DNA from: Pseudolabrys taiwanensis
GTDB lineage: Bacteria; Pseudomonadota; Alphaproteobacteria; Rhizobiales; Xanthobacteraceae
DNA: 64,000 nucleotides
Assembly: GCF_003367395.1 (NCBI RefSeq)
Contig: NZ_CP031417.1
Coordinates: 4,092,001 to 4,156,000 of the forward strand
Direction of reading: 5' to 3'
This document shows, in pieces, positions 36,053 through 44,929 of this stretch (position 1 is the first letter of the stretch; each line of letters starts with the position of its first letter). A program made the position numbers and the translations under genes. The notes under the pieces are model-generated. The model saw nothing but the letters and a program-made list of their open reading frames with translations, did not search any database and had not been told where the DNA came from.

Positions 36053-36186
36053 CCCTCTCCCCTTGCGGGAGAGGGTGCCCGAGCGACGAAGTGAGCGAGG
36101 GCGGGTGAGGGGCCTGCCTTTCATTGAAGCGCCGACCCCTCACCCGGCTCGCTTCGCTCGCCACCCTCTCCCACAAGGGGAGAGGG
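36053..36186. repeat. Inverted-repeat element (family C, copy 1)
   Basis: The outer arms are CCCTCTCCCCTTGCGGGAGA... and ...TCTCCCACAAGGGGAGAGGG. Inner arms are GAGCGAGGGCGGGTGAGGGG and CCCCTCACCCGGCTCGCTTC. The whole unit can fold as a cruciform. It lies in the 3' flank of the pterin dehydratase gene. A sister copy is at 39150-39284. Confidence 0.9.
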
Positions 36187-36228
36187 TAGGTGCTTGCGGC
36201 GCGCGCGCCGCGAAACCACATAGGGACC

Positions 36229-36621
36229 ATGGCCACCGCACGCACCGCCTTCTGGCATCGCGACAAGAGCGATGAAACGCGCGACGAAACGAACGACGAA
36301 ACGCTGCGCCGCAACTTCTGGCGCAAGTTCGGCGTTGTCTTGGCGCAGGTGCCGTTCGCCGAAGATCTGCTCACCGCCTATTACTGCGCCTTCGACCGCG
36401 CGACGCCGTTGCCGGTGAAGGCGTCGCTCGTCGGCGCGCTCGCATATTTCGTGCTGCCGTTCGACGCCATTCCCGACATGCTGCCGCTGCTCGGCTTCAC
36501 CGACGATGCCGCCGTGCTTGCCGCGGCGATCAAGCTCGTCACCAGTCATATCCGGCCCGAACACCGCGACGCGGCGCGGGACAGACTTGCAGCCATGAAG
36601 GGGCAGTCAGCCGGCGCTTGA
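36229..36621 (+). CDS. DUF1232 (YkvA-like) membrane protein
   Basis: 130 residues from ATG 36229. The conserved DUF1232 region is VKASLVGALAYFVLPFDAIPDMLPLLGFTDDAAVLAAAIKLV, a hydrophobic hairpin in the C-terminal half. Acidic and charged repeats (DKSDETRDETNDET) make up the N-terminus. Function is unknown in this family. Seven bases separate it from the methyltransferase gene. Confidence 0.88.
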   Translation: MATARTAFWHRDKSDETRDETNDETLRRNFWRKFGVVLAQVPFAEDLLTAYYCAFDRATPLPVKASLVGALAYFVLPFDAIPDMLPLLGFTDDAAVLAAAIKLVTSHIRPEHRDAARDRLAAMKGQSAGA

Positions 36622-36628
36622 GCTAGAA

Positions 36629-37222
36629 GTGGCGCGTATGGACCGCGCCACCCTTGCCGCTTACGATTCCGCTGCCGCCGACTACGCCAAGGATTGGCAC
36701 GACCAGCCGCCCCCGGCCGATCTGCACGCGCTCATCCGTCTCTATTTCAAGAAAGCGTCGACCGCCGACATCGGCTGCGGCAGCGGCCGCGAAGTCGATT
36801 GGCTGAACGCCAATGGCTATCCCGCGGTGGGTTACGACGCGTCGCAGGGACTGCTGAAGGAAGCGCGGCGGCGTTATCCAGGCGCCAAGTTTGGCGCGGC
36901 CGCCTTGCCGGCGCTGACGCCGATCGCCGCCAACTCGTTCGACAACGTGCTGTGCGAAACGGTGCTGATGCATCTGCCGGTCAATGAAATCGCGCCGTCG
37001 GTGCGGCGGTTGATCGACATCGTCAAGCCCGGCGGCATTTTGTTTCTCAGCTGGCGCGTGACGACGGGCGCGGCGCAGCGCGACGATAACGCGCGGCTCT
37101 ATTCGGCCTTCGATGCCGAGTTCGTGCGCAACGAGTTGCGCCAGGCGACGATCCTGCTCGACGAGGAAGTGGTCAGTGCATCGTCCGGCAAGCTTGTTCA
37201 TCGCATCGTGACGCGCAAGTAG
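36629..37222 (+). CDS. Class I SAM-dependent methyltransferase
   Basis: About 197 residues from GTG 36629, or 194 from ATG 36638. Motif I is TADIGCGSGREVDWLNANG, followed by the acidic loop VGYDASQG and the post-motif DNVLCETVLMHLP. This is the standard SAM fold. The acceptor is not known. It overlaps the DUF1232 gene's transcript. Confidence 0.85.
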   Translation: MARMDRATLAAYDSAAADYAKDWHDQPPPADLHALIRLYFKKASTADIGCGSGREVDWLNANGYPAVGYDASQGLLKEARRRYPGAKFGAAALPALTPIAANSFDNVLCETVLMHLPVNEIAPSVRRLIDIVKPGGILFLSWRVTTGAAQRDDNARLYSAFDAEFVRNELRQATILLDEEVVSASSGKLVHRIVTRK

Positions 37223-37234
37223 CGCGCCGCTGCG

Positions 37235-37350
37235 CGTCATTGCCGGGCTTGACCCGGCAATCCATGATGCGTTTCCACACACGAAGCCGGACGTAAGGTC
37301 GGATTGGCGGTGCGGCTTCATGGATGCGCGGGTCAAGCCCGCGCATGACC
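37235..37350. repeat. Inverted-repeat element (family D)
   Basis: CGTCATTGCCGGGCTTGACC on the left and GGGTCAAGCCCGCGCATGAC on the right form outer inverted arms. Each also folds on itself (TTGCCGGG-CTTGAC-CCGGCAA and GCGCGGG-TCAA-CCCGCGC). It sits between the convergent methyltransferase and oxidoreductase genes. Confidence 0.85.
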
Positions 37351-37377
37351 GAATGCGGGCGGCGCTGGCGCCAACAG

Positions 37378-38352
37378 CTAAGGCCTCAAGATCACCTTGC
37401 CCATCACCTGCCGCGCGGCGATGGCTTTGAGGGCTGCCGGCGCGTCGGCCAGCGGATACACCGCGTGCACATGCGACGACAACTTGCCATCGGCGCACCA
37501 TTGCATGAGCTGTTCGGTGTTGGCGCGGTGGCCGGCCGGATCGCGCTGGAGCCACGACCCCCAGAACACGCCGAGCAGATCGCAGCCTTTCAGCAGCACG
37601 AGGTTGAGCGGCAGCTTCGGGATGTCGCCGGCGGCAAAGCCGATCACAAGGAAGCGGCCCTCCCACGCAATCGCGCGCAGCGCCGCCTCCGTGTAGGCGC
37701 CGCCGACCGGATCGTAGATCACATCGGCGCCCTTGCCTTGCGTGGCGCGACGCAAGGCCTCCTTCAAGTCTTCGCTGGCGTAGTCGATACCTTCGTCGGC
37801 GCCATGTTGCTTGGCGAAGGCGATCTTCTCCGCCGATGAGGCGCAGGCGATGACGCGCGCGCCCATGAGTTTGCCGAGCTCGATTGCCGCGAGGCCGACG
37901 CCGCCAGACGCACCGAGCACGGCGAGCGTCTCACCGGGCTTGAGCTTGGCGCGGTCTTTCAACGCGTGCAGCGTGGTGCCGTAGGTGACCGTGAGGCCGG
38001 CGGCGCGATCGAAATCGAGCGCATCCGGAACCTTCACCAGGCGCTCGGCCGACAATGCAATCTTTTCGCGGGCCGCGCCGTAGCTGCAAAAGCCCTGCAC
38101 GCGGTCGCCGGGCTTCAGCGTCGTGACGGCCTCGCCCAGGCTCTCGACGACACCGGCGAACTCGGCGGCCGGCGAGAACGGCATCTCCGGCTTCGTCTGA
38201 TACTTGCCGGCGATGATCAGCGTGTCGAAGAAATTCAATGCGGCTGCATGGATACGCACCACGGCTTCGCCCGGCTTGGGCGCGGGCTCCGGGACCTCGG
38301 CCAGCGTCAGATCGTCGGGGGTGCCGTAATGGGTGCAGAGCAGGGCTTTCAT
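37378..38352 (-). CDS. Zinc-independent NADPH:quinone oxidoreductase-like MDR
   Basis: 324 residues from ATG 38352. The MDR fold is clear: GroES-like N-terminal half (VRIHAAALNFFDTLIIAGKYQTKPEMPFSPAAEFAGVV) and a Rossmann half with GETLAVLGASGGVGLAAIELGKLMGARV. The zinc-binding cysteines are absent, which puts it with quinone oxidoreductases or enoyl reductases (QOR group) using NADPH. The substrate is unknown. Confidence 0.88.
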   Translation of the reverse strand: MKALLCTHYGTPDDLTLAEVPEPAPKPGEAVVRIHAAALNFFDTLIIAGKYQTKPEMPFSPAAEFAGVVESLGEAVTTLKPGDRVQGFCSYGAAREKIALSAERLVKVPDALDFDRAAGLTVTYGTTLHALKDRAKLKPGETLAVLGASGGVGLAAIELGKLMGARVIACASSAEKIAFAKQHGADEGIDYASEDLKEALRRATQGKGADVIYDPVGGAYTEAALRAIAWEGRFLVIGFAAGDIPKLPLNLVLLKGCDLLGVFWGSWLQRDPAGHRANTEQLMQWCADGKLSSHVHAVYPLADAPAALKAIAARQVMGKVILRP

Positions 38353-38450
38353 GGATGGTGTCAGGCTCTTGGAAAACACGTGCGTCGATCTAGCACGGGT
38401 GGGCCGCGTCGGGGCGAGATCGTGTTAACGATCTGGGGCTAGGTTCGCCA

Positions 38451-38504
38451 AAGGCGGCGGTCTGCCGCCTTGTTGCCGATATTCGCCCCTAATGGGCTAA
38501 TATC
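38451..38504. promoter_or_regulatory. Two inverted repeats upstream of the IalB-like gene
   Basis: AAGGCGGC-GGTCT-GCCGCCTT at 38451-38471 is perfect. GATATT-c-GCCC-ctaat-GGGC-t-AATATC at 38478-38504 has one mismatch. They lie in the divergent promoter space, 62 to 115 bases before the ATG at 38566, and could be an operator or a leader structure. Confidence 0.45.
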
Positions 38505-38565
38505 CAGCCACTTATTTGGTTTGGGCGGTTTGCGAACCGTCGCACCCTTTGACCGGTAGGGCCCG

Positions 38566-39108
38566 ATGACCACTCAGTATTTGTTCCGCACCTCCCTGGC
38601 CATGTTTGCTGCGACCGCTTTCGCCGGTATGGCCATGGCACAGCCATCGAAGAACCCGGCCGAGCAGGCCGTGTTGCTCGGCCAGTTCGGCGACTGGGGC
38701 GCCTACAAGGCGACGCCAGGCGGCAAGAAAGTGTGCTTTGCGCTGTCGAAACCGACCTCGGCGACGACCGAACCCGCGGGTCGCCCGCGCGATCCGTCCT
38801 ATGCCTTCGTGTCGACGCGGCCGGCCGAGAAGGTGAAGAACGAGGTATCGGTGATCGTCGGCTACCCGCAGAAGGGTGGCCATGAGGCCTCCGCCGCCAT
38901 CGGCAACGCCAATTATGTGCTCTACACGCAGAATGACGGCGCCTGGGTGAAGAACGCGGCCGAAGAGGCGCAGATGGTCACCGCCATGCGCAAGGGCGCG
39001 ACCCTCGTGGTCAAGAGCGAGTCCGGCCGCGGCACCAAGACGACGGATACCTATTCGCTCAAGGGCCTCGGCGAGGCGCTCGACAAGGTCGCCGAGGAGT
39101 GCAAGTAG
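38566..39108 (+). CDS. Invasion-associated locus B (IalB)-like periplasmic protein
   Basis: 180 residues with a signal peptide (ending GMAMAQ at about 26) and the IalB-type core FGDWGAYKATPGGKKVCFALSKPTS ... SYAFVSTRPAEKVKNEVSVIVGY. This family is widespread in rhizobia and Bartonella. It was named for Bartonella invasion, but most members are uncharacterised periplasmic proteins. A disulfide between the Cys at about 55 and the Cys just before the C-terminus (EECK) is likely. It is a single-gene unit between repeats. Confidence 0.82.
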   Translation: MTTQYLFRTSLAMFAATAFAGMAMAQPSKNPAEQAVLLGQFGDWGAYKATPGGKKVCFALSKPTSATTEPAGRPRDPSYAFVSTRPAEKVKNEVSVIVGYPQKGGHEASAAIGNANYVLYTQNDGAWVKNAAEEAQMVTAMRKGATLVVKSESGRGTKTTDTYSLKGLGEALDKVAEECK

Positions 39109-39149
39109 CGCCGTCAATGCTTAAGTAAGCCCGGCCGCAGACTGGCTTT

Positions 39150-39284
39150 CCCTCTCCCCTTGTGGGAGAGGGTGCCCGAGCGGAGGCGAAGCCGAGCGAG
39201 GGCGGGTGAGGGGTTCTGCCTTGAAGCGCCGACCCCTCACCCGGCTCGCTTTGCTCGCCACCCTCTCCCACAAGGGGAGAAGGG
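39150..39284. repeat. Inverted-repeat element (family C, copy 2)
   Basis: The same outer and inner arms as the element at 36053-36186: CCCTCTCCCCTTGTGGGAGA... with ...CTCTCCCACAAGGGGAGAAGGG, and GGGCGGGTGAGGGG with CCCCTCACCCGGCTCG. It lies between the IalB-like gene and rlmN. Confidence 0.9.
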
Positions 39285-39335
39285 AAGAGAGCAAGTGGCG
39301 ATGCCTCGTATTCCGTTGAGGTTGATTGAGTTCCG

Positions 39336-40574
39336 ATGACGCTGCTCGAAACCCATACCGCGCCTGCCATTCCCGGCTTCGTCGAGAAGACGCCGCTGGA
39401 GCGCTATGTCGCGCCCGAGCGGCCGTCGCTGGTCGGGATGAGCCGCGCGCAGCTTGCCGACGCGCTCGGCACGCTCGGCGTGCCGGAAGGCCAGCGCAAG
39501 ATGCGGGTGCAGCAGCTCTGGCACTGGATCTATTTCCGCGGCTTCACCGTCTTCGACGAGATGACCAGCGTGTCGAAGGATCTGCGGGCCAAGCTCGCCG
39601 AGCGCTTCACGCTCGACCGGCCCGAGGTCATCGCCGAACAAGTGTCGGTCGACGGCACGCGCAAGTGGCTGCTGCGGCTGCCCGGCGATCCCGAGAGCGG
39701 CCGGCCGCACGAGGTCGAGTGCGTCTACATTCCCGATACCGAGCGTGGAACTTTGTGCGTTTCGAGCCAGGTCGGCTGCACGCTCAACTGCTCCTTCTGC
39801 CACACCGGCACCCAGCGTCTCGTGCGCAATCTGACCGCTGGTGAAATCGTCGGTCAGGTGTTGGCGGCGCGCGACAAGCTGGGCGATTGGCCCGGCGGCG
39901 TGCGCCCGACCGACGGCGTGGTGCCGACAGGCGATCGCTGCGTCACCAACATCGTCATGATGGGCATGGGTGAGCCGCTCTATAATTTCGAGGCGGTGCG
40001 CGATGCGTTGCTCATCGTTTCGGACGGCGACGGCATCGGCATCTCCAAGCGCCGCATCACCTTGTCGACCTCGGGCGTCGTGCCGATGATCGAGCGCGCC
40101 GGCAACGAGATCGGCTGCATGCTGGCGATCTCGCTGCATGCGGTGCGCGACGATCTGCGCAACGAGCTCGTGCCGCTCAACCGCAAATATCCGATCAAGG
40201 AACTGCTGAACGCCTGCCGCAACTATCCCGGCGCGTCGAACGCCAAGCGCATCACATTCGAGTACGTGATGCTCAAGGACGTCAACGACTCGATCGAAGA
40301 TGCCAAGGCGCTGGTGCGGCTGCTGAAGGGCATCCCGGCCAAGATCAATCTCATCCCGTTCAATCCCTGGCCCGGCAGCAAGTACGAATGCTCCGATTGG
40401 GAGCAGATCGAGAAGTTCTCACAGGTCGTGTTCGATGCCGGCTATGCCTCGCCGGTGCGCACGCCGCGCGGCCGCGACATTCTCGCCGCCTGCGGCCAGC
40501 TCAAAAGCGCGACCGAAAAGCTCACCGCCCGCGAGCGCATGGCGTTGCGCGCGATGGCGATGGTGGATGAGTGA
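39336..40574 (+). CDS. rlmN: 23S rRNA A2503 / tRNA A37 C2-methyltransferase RlmN
   Basis: 412 residues of the radical-SAM family. The [4Fe-4S] motif CTLNCSFC places cysteines at 148, 152 and 155. The catalytic cysteine near the C-terminus is in [10 protein letters not shown]. The N-terminal accessory domain has [14 protein letters not shown]. The enzyme uses SAM both as methyl donor and as radical source to methylate 23S rRNA and certain tRNAs. Spacing to the membrane-protein gene downstream is short. Confidence 0.97.
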   Translation: MTLLETHTAPAIPGFVEKTPLERYVAPERPSLVGMSRAQLADALGTLGVPEGQRKMRVQQLWHWIYFRGFTVFDEMTSVSKDLRAKLAERFTLDRPEVIAEQVSVDGTRKWLLRLPGDPESGRPHEVECVYIPDTERGTLCVSSQVGCTLNCSFCHTGTQRLVRNLTAGEIVGQVLAARDKLGDWPGGVRPTDGVVPTGDRCVTNIVMMGMGEPLYNFEAVRDALLIVSDGDGIGISKRRITLSTSGVVPMIERAGNEIGCMLAISLHAVRDDLRNELVPLNRKYPIKELLNACRNYPGASNAKRITFEYVMLKDVNDSIEDAKALVRLLKGIPAKINLIPFNPWPGSKYECSDWEQIEKFSQVVFDAGYASPVRTPRGRDILAACGQLKSATEKLTARERMALRAMAMVDE

Positions 40575-40599
40575 GCCGCTTGCCGGACAAGTGAATCTC

Positions 40600-41058
40600 A
40601 TGTCCTTCCTCGGACGCCTCTTCGTCATCGCCTTCGCGCTGCTCTTCGCCATGCTGGCCGCAGGCATCGCCATTGCCATCGGCCTGTTGGGGCCGAACTG
40701 GCACGGCTTCACCGGCGACATCGTCGAGCGTGTCGGCTTCTGGTTTCTTGTGTTCTTCGGCGTCAGCTTCACCGGCGCCGTCGGTTTCCTGCCCGTGATG
40801 ATGCTCGTGGCGCTGGCCGAAACTTTCAAGATCCGCTCGGCCCTCGTCTATGCCGGCGTCGGCGCGCTGCTGTTGCTGCTCGGCACGGCCGGCGGCCCGA
40901 CCATCGGCGGCGAGGAATCGATCGATGCGCCGCCGCCGTTGCTGACGCGTCCCTTGGAGGTCGCGGCAGCCTCGGGCGCGGTGTTCGGCTTCGTCTATTG
41001 GCTGCTCGCCGGCCGCAATGCCGGCCGTTGGCGCGAGCGGCGGCAGCCTTCCGCTTAG
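40600..41058 (+). CDS. Unrecognised membrane protein downstream of rlmN
   Basis: 152 residues from ATG 40600; an earlier ATG at 40567 overlaps the rlmN stop and would make it translationally coupled. Four hydrophobic segments, starting with LFVIAFALLFAMLAAGIAIAIGLL, with the last near FGFVYWLLAGRNAG. The loop GGPTIGGEESIDAPPPLLTRP is polar. No family function is known to me. Proximity to rlmN is common in rhizobia, probably without a shared pathway. Confidence 0.75.
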   Translation: MSFLGRLFVIAFALLFAMLAAGIAIAIGLLGPNWHGFTGDIVERVGFWFLVFFGVSFTGAVGFLPVMMLVALAETFKIRSALVYAGVGALLLLLGTAGGPTIGGEESIDAPPPLLTRPLEVAAASGAVFGFVYWLLAGRNAGRWRERRQPSA

Positions 41059-41657
41059 CCCTGACCGTTCGCCCAGGCGAGCGCGGCCTCCAATCGATCA
41101 TTGCCCCAGAACAATTCGCCGTCGGCGGTGATGAAGCTCGGCGCGCCGAAGATGCCGAGCCGCAATGCCTGTTCCGTCTGCTCGCGCAACGCGTCCTTGT
41201 TCGCTTGCGTGCGCGACTCCTCGATCACGGCATCCGGATTGCGTCCGAGCGCATTGATGACGTCGGCGACCGCGAAGGCCTCGCCGATATCGCGGCCGCG
41301 ACCGAATTCGGCCGAATAGATGCCGCGGCAGAAGTCTTCACCCCACCCTTGCGCGAGCGCGATCAGCGCGACGCGCGCGGCGACGAGCGTGTTCTGCGGA
41401 AACACCGCGGGCTTCACGAACGGCAGTTTCTGCGCGGCGCAGATGCGCTCGATATCGCGCCACATATAGCGCCCCTTCGCCGGATAGATGTTGAACGGCG
41501 AATCCTCCCAGCCTTGTTGCGCCTTGAACACGGGGCCGAGCAGGAACGGCCGCCAGCGCACGGTGACGCCGGCGCTTTCGGCCAGCGGGCCGATGCGCAT
41601 GGCCGCCGGATAAGAATAGGTCGACGCGAACTCAAACCAGAAGTCGAGTGTGCCCAT
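41055..41657 (-). CDS. DsbA-family isomerase, 2-hydroxychromene-2-carboxylate isomerase type
   Basis: 200 residues from ATG 41657. A thioredoxin-fold protein with FWFEFASTYSYPAAMRI at the N-terminus, where S12 stands in for the catalytic residue of the glutathione-S-transferase-kappa and HCCA isomerase group, and the C-terminal GIFGAPSFITADGELFWGNDRLEAAL. It uses glutathione to isomerise aromatic ring-cleavage products in known members. The substrate here is unknown. Its stop overlaps the 3' end of the convergent membrane-protein gene. Confidence 0.88.
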   Translation of the reverse strand: MGTLDFWFEFASTYSYPAAMRIGPLAESAGVTVRWRPFLLGPVFKAQQGWEDSPFNIYPAKGRYMWRDIERICAAQKLPFVKPAVFPQNTLVAARVALIALAQGWGEDFCRGIYSAEFGRGRDIGEAFAVADVINALGRNPDAVIEESRTQANKDALREQTEQALRLGIFGAPSFITADGELFWGNDRLEAALAWANGQG

Positions 41658-41718
41658 AGGCCGCACTGTAACCCGCCGTCTTTCCATTTTCACCGGCCTC
41701 GGCTAGACCGCAGCCCGC

Positions 41719-42495
41719 ATGAACCGTACCGGTCTCCTCATCGTCCTGGCCATCGGCGTCGTCGCCGGTCTGGTGTTCGGGCTCTTTCCCGGGCTCGACC
41801 TGGCGATCTCCGGCTATTTCTACCGCGTTGTCGACAGCGCCCAGAACACTTTTGCCTGGCGGCTTTATCCGCCGCTGATGATGGCGCGCGATGCGGGATT
41901 GTGGGTCGGCACGATTCTCATCGCGCCGTCCGTGGCGGCATTGGTGATCAAGCTGTTGCTGCCGCGCACCAAGCTCTTGATCTCCGGCCGCGCCATCCTT
42001 TTCCTCACGGCGACGATGGCGCTCGGTCCTGGGCTGCTGGTGAATGTCATTCTCAAGGATCATTGGGATCGGCCGCGGCCGATCGACGTCACCGAGTTCG
42101 GCGGCGTCGAGCATTTCATGCCGTGGTGGAAGCCGGGCGGCGATTGCCCGAGCAACTGCGCGTTTGTGTCCGGCGACGTTGCCGGCGCGTTCTGGACCAT
42201 CGCGCCGGCCGCGCTGACGCCGCCGCAAGTCCGCGCCATCGCTTACGGCGCGGCGATCGCGCTCGGAACCGTGATGGCATGCTTCCGCATGATGGCGGGT
42301 GCGCACTTTCCGTCCGATGTGATCTTCGCCGGCGTCTTCACGTTCCTGATCATCTGGCTGTGCTATGCGTTGATCTATCGCTGGCCGCGCACGCGTCTTG
42401 AAGACGCGGATGTCGAGCGCGCGCTCGAGCGCATTGCGATGCCGGGATACAGCTTCATCGTCGGCATTTTCCGCAGGCGCAAAACGGATCTGTAG
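41719..42495 (+). CDS. PAP2-superfamily lipid phosphatase
   Basis: 258 residues with about six membrane helices. The three acid-phosphatase motifs are KDHWDRPRP (113-121), FVSGDVA (149-155) in place of the usual PSGH, and RMMAGAHFPSD (190-200) with R190, H196 and D200. The combination fits membrane enzymes that remove phosphate from lipids, such as the LpxE/PgpB-type proteins. Lipid A or undecaprenyl pyrophosphate are both possible substrates; the sequence does not settle it. Confidence 0.82.
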   Translation: MNRTGLLIVLAIGVVAGLVFGLFPGLDLAISGYFYRVVDSAQNTFAWRLYPPLMMARDAGLWVGTILIAPSVAALVIKLLLPRTKLLISGRAILFLTATMALGPGLLVNVILKDHWDRPRPIDVTEFGGVEHFMPWWKPGGDCPSNCAFVSGDVAGAFWTIAPAALTPPQVRAIAYGAAIALGTVMACFRMMAGAHFPSDVIFAGVFTFLIIWLCYALIYRWPRTRLEDADVERALERIAMPGYSFIVGIFRRRKTDL

Positions 42496-42616
42496 AGCGG
42501 CATCTATTGCCCGTTTGTTCCGCGACGCCGGCATGGACGGCGCGCGTGATTGCATCGCTAAGCCGCGCACGCGATGCTAGACTTCCCCTGACGTTAAAAA
42601 AATAACGAGGTCAGGG

Positions 42617-43594
42617 ATGAGGAAACGAACCTGCGCCGCCTTTGGCGCGGCGCTGCTTGCATTCATGCTGAGCCTTCTGCCGACCAGCGCGGTCTTGGCC
42701 TATCCCGACCGGCCGATCACGCTCATCGTGCCCTTCGCGCCCGGCGGTCCCACCGACATCATCGCGCGTATTCTCGCGGAATCGCTCAGTCGCTCGCTTG
42801 GCCAGTCGGTGGTCGTCGACAACCGGCCGGGCGCCGCCGGCAACATCGGCATGAGCATGGCGGCCCGCGCGCAGCCCGACGGCTATACGCTGCTGCTGAC
42901 GTCGACCGCCATTGCGGTCAATCCGGCGATCTACAAGAAGCTGTCCTACGATCCGTTCAAGGACTTCGCGCCGATCTCGGAGCTGGTGAATTCTCCGAAC
43001 GTGCTCGTCGTCAAGCCGAGCAGCGGCATCAAGACGGTTGCCGACCTGGTCGCGCGCGCCAAGGCCGCGCCCGGCACCTTCAATTATTCCTCGCCCGGCG
43101 TCGGCACGAAATCGAATCTGACCGGCGAGGAACTCAAGCAGCGCGCGGACATCACGATGACCCACGTGCCCTATCGCGGCGCGGGTCCATCGGCTTTGGC
43201 GGTGCTCGAAGGGACGGTGCAGGTCGGCTCGGTCGCGTTGCCGGCGGCAGAGGCCATGATCAAATCCGGTCAGCTCACGGCGCTGGCGGTGACGGGACCG
43301 GAGCGCTGGCCCGATCTGCCCAATGTACCGACGCTGATCGAATCCGGCTATCCGGGCTTCGTGTCAGTTACGTTCTCGGCTTTGTTCGCGCCGGCCGGAA
43401 CGCCGCCGGACATCGTCAATCTGTTGGCCAAAGCCTGCAAGGATGCCTTCGCCACCAAGGAGGCGCACGAACAAGCGCGCGGCATCGGCTTCACCGTGAT
43501 CGCCGGCACGCCGAAGGAATTGGGCGATCGTCTCGCGGCGGAAGTGCCGGCCGTGAAGGCGCTCGTCACGCGCGCCGGGCTCGCTTTGCAATAG
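42617..43594 (+). CDS. TctC/Bug-family tripartite tricarboxylate binding protein (2)
   Basis: 325 residues with a Sec-type signal (AAFGAALLAFMLSLLPTSAVLA) and the family motifs YPDRPITLIVPFAPGGPTDIIAR, VDNRPGAAGNIGMSMAARAQPDGYTLL, and PYRGAGPSALAVLEGTVQVG. No TctAB transmembrane genes are linked. It binds an unknown carboxylate or related anion in the periplasm. Confidence 0.9.
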   Translation: MRKRTCAAFGAALLAFMLSLLPTSAVLAYPDRPITLIVPFAPGGPTDIIARILAESLSRSLGQSVVVDNRPGAAGNIGMSMAARAQPDGYTLLLTSTAIAVNPAIYKKLSYDPFKDFAPISELVNSPNVLVVKPSSGIKTVADLVARAKAAPGTFNYSSPGVGTKSNLTGEELKQRADITMTHVPYRGAGPSALAVLEGTVQVGSVALPAAEAMIKSGQLTALAVTGPERWPDLPNVPTLIESGYPGFVSVTFSALFAPAGTPPDIVNLLAKACKDAFATKEAHEQARGIGFTVIAGTPKELGDRLAAEVPAVKALVTRAGLALQ

Positions 43595-43613
43595 CGCCTT
43601 TGCGCGCGGACGC

Positions 43614-44435
43614 TTACCGCTCCGCGCGCTTGTTGCCGCCGTCGAGCTTCTGCGCGAACAAGGCGATGGTCTTGGCGTAGACTTCCGCCTTGTTCCATTC
43701 CTTGATGACGGCGAAGTTCGGCTCGCCCGGGCTCCAGCCCTGGCCGCGCTGCCAGCCGTGGCCCTTGAGAAAGTTCGCGGTCGAGGCGAGCACATCCGGC
43801 ACGCTGCCGATGAGATCGCGGCGGCCGTTGCCGTCGAAGTCGACGGCGTATTTGTAATACGACGACGGCAGGAATTGCGTCTGTCCGATCTCGCCGGCCC
43901 ATTCGCCGATCATCTGCTCGGCCTTCATGTCGCCGCGGTCGATGATGCGCATCGCGTCGATCAGTTCGCCCTGGAATTTCTCGGTGCGGCGACAATCGTA
44001 AGCGAGCGTCGCCACCGAACGCACGACCGAGCGCTTGCCGTGCACCACGCCGTAGTCGGTCTCGAGCCCCCAGATCGCCACGACAACGGCGCCCGGCACG
44101 CCGAACTGCTGCTCGACGCGCTTGAGCGTCGCCGCATGCGTTTGCATATGGCGCGCGCCCTTGGTCATGCGATCCTGGCTGATCATGCGGCCGGAGAACT
44201 GTTCGAAGGTCTGATTGAAAACGTGCTGCCGGCGGTCGGCGGCCAGCACGGCGTCGTCGACGGTCAAACCGTCGAGCGCGGCAAGCCCGCGCGGCGACAC
44301 GCCTTTGCTCGCCGCTTCCTTCCTGATCTGGTCGAGAAAGGCGGGAAAACCGCCCGGCGTGTTGCATTGCGCGGCGAAAGCCGGCGCGGCGCTCAGGGTG
44401 AGCAGCGTTGCCAGCGTCAGCATACGGATGGTCAT
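43614..44435 (-). CDS. Lytic murein transglycosylase, MltB-type
   Basis: 273 residues from ATG 44435 with a signal peptide (MLTLATLLTLSAAPAFAA). The SLT_2/MltB domain contains the catalytic glutamate E125 in WGLETDYG, the supporting GEIGQTQFLPSSYYKYAVDFDGNGRRDLIGSVPDVLASTANFL region, and KRVEQQFGVP. It cleaves peptidoglycan glycan strands in the periplasm with a 1,6-anhydro product. Family members often accompany division or secretion machinery, but no such genes are adjacent here. Confidence 0.9.
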   Translation of the reverse strand: MTIRMLTLATLLTLSAAPAFAAQCNTPGGFPAFLDQIRKEAASKGVSPRGLAALDGLTVDDAVLAADRRQHVFNQTFEQFSGRMISQDRMTKGARHMQTHAATLKRVEQQFGVPGAVVVAIWGLETDYGVVHGKRSVVRSVATLAYDCRRTEKFQGELIDAMRIIDRGDMKAEQMIGEWAGEIGQTQFLPSSYYKYAVDFDGNGRRDLIGSVPDVLASTANFLKGHGWQRGQGWSPGEPNFAVIKEWNKAEVYAKTIALFAQKLDGGNKRAER

Positions 44436-44611
44436 GGCGTACCCCGTCAGCTCATGCGGTTTTTTTGCACGCAATGGTGTATCGTGACGTGCCGCTCGCG
44501 TCAGAGCGTTCGCGTGGTAACGCTAATCCTTAGGGTTACGGCTACACGCGGGACTCGTTGTGCGCGATGCTGGCGTCTCGAGTGATTCTGTACCCCGCCG
44601 AGGACGTGCCC

Positions 44612-44929
44612 ATGCCGGATGCCCCCAAAGTGACCCGCCTGTTGCAGATCAAAATCCGGGCTTTGGGCGATCCGCAGCAGATGCTGGCGCTGATGCACAG
44701 CGGAGCACAGTTCTACAAGGCGTTCGGCGGTGCCCGCTTCCGCTATCTTCAGAATGTCGACGATCCCAACCAGCTCCTGGTCGAGGTCGAATACGAGGCG
44801 GATGTCGAACTCGAGCTGAACCGCCAGAAAGTAGCCAGCGATCCGATGGTGCGGACCTGGCTCCAGGGCTGGAAGCAGATGCTGGCCGGCACGGCGGAGA
44901 TGGACGTCTATCGAGACGTGACGGGCTAG
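44612..44929 (+). CDS. Small conserved protein of unknown function
   Basis: 105 residues from ATG 44612, after a GAGGA ribosome site; longer starts at 44567 and 44558 exist. It has no signal or membrane helix. Alternating hydrophobic strands (LLQIKIRAL ... FRYLQNVDD ... LLVEVEY) and helices suggest a dimeric alpha+beta barrel like antibiotic-biosynthesis-monooxygenase-type proteins, but no family was firmly identified. Confidence 0.6.
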   Translation: MPDAPKVTRLLQIKIRALGDPQQMLALMHSGAQFYKAFGGARFRYLQNVDDPNQLLVEVEYEADVELELNRQKVASDPMVRTWLQGWKQMLAGTAEMDVYRDVTG

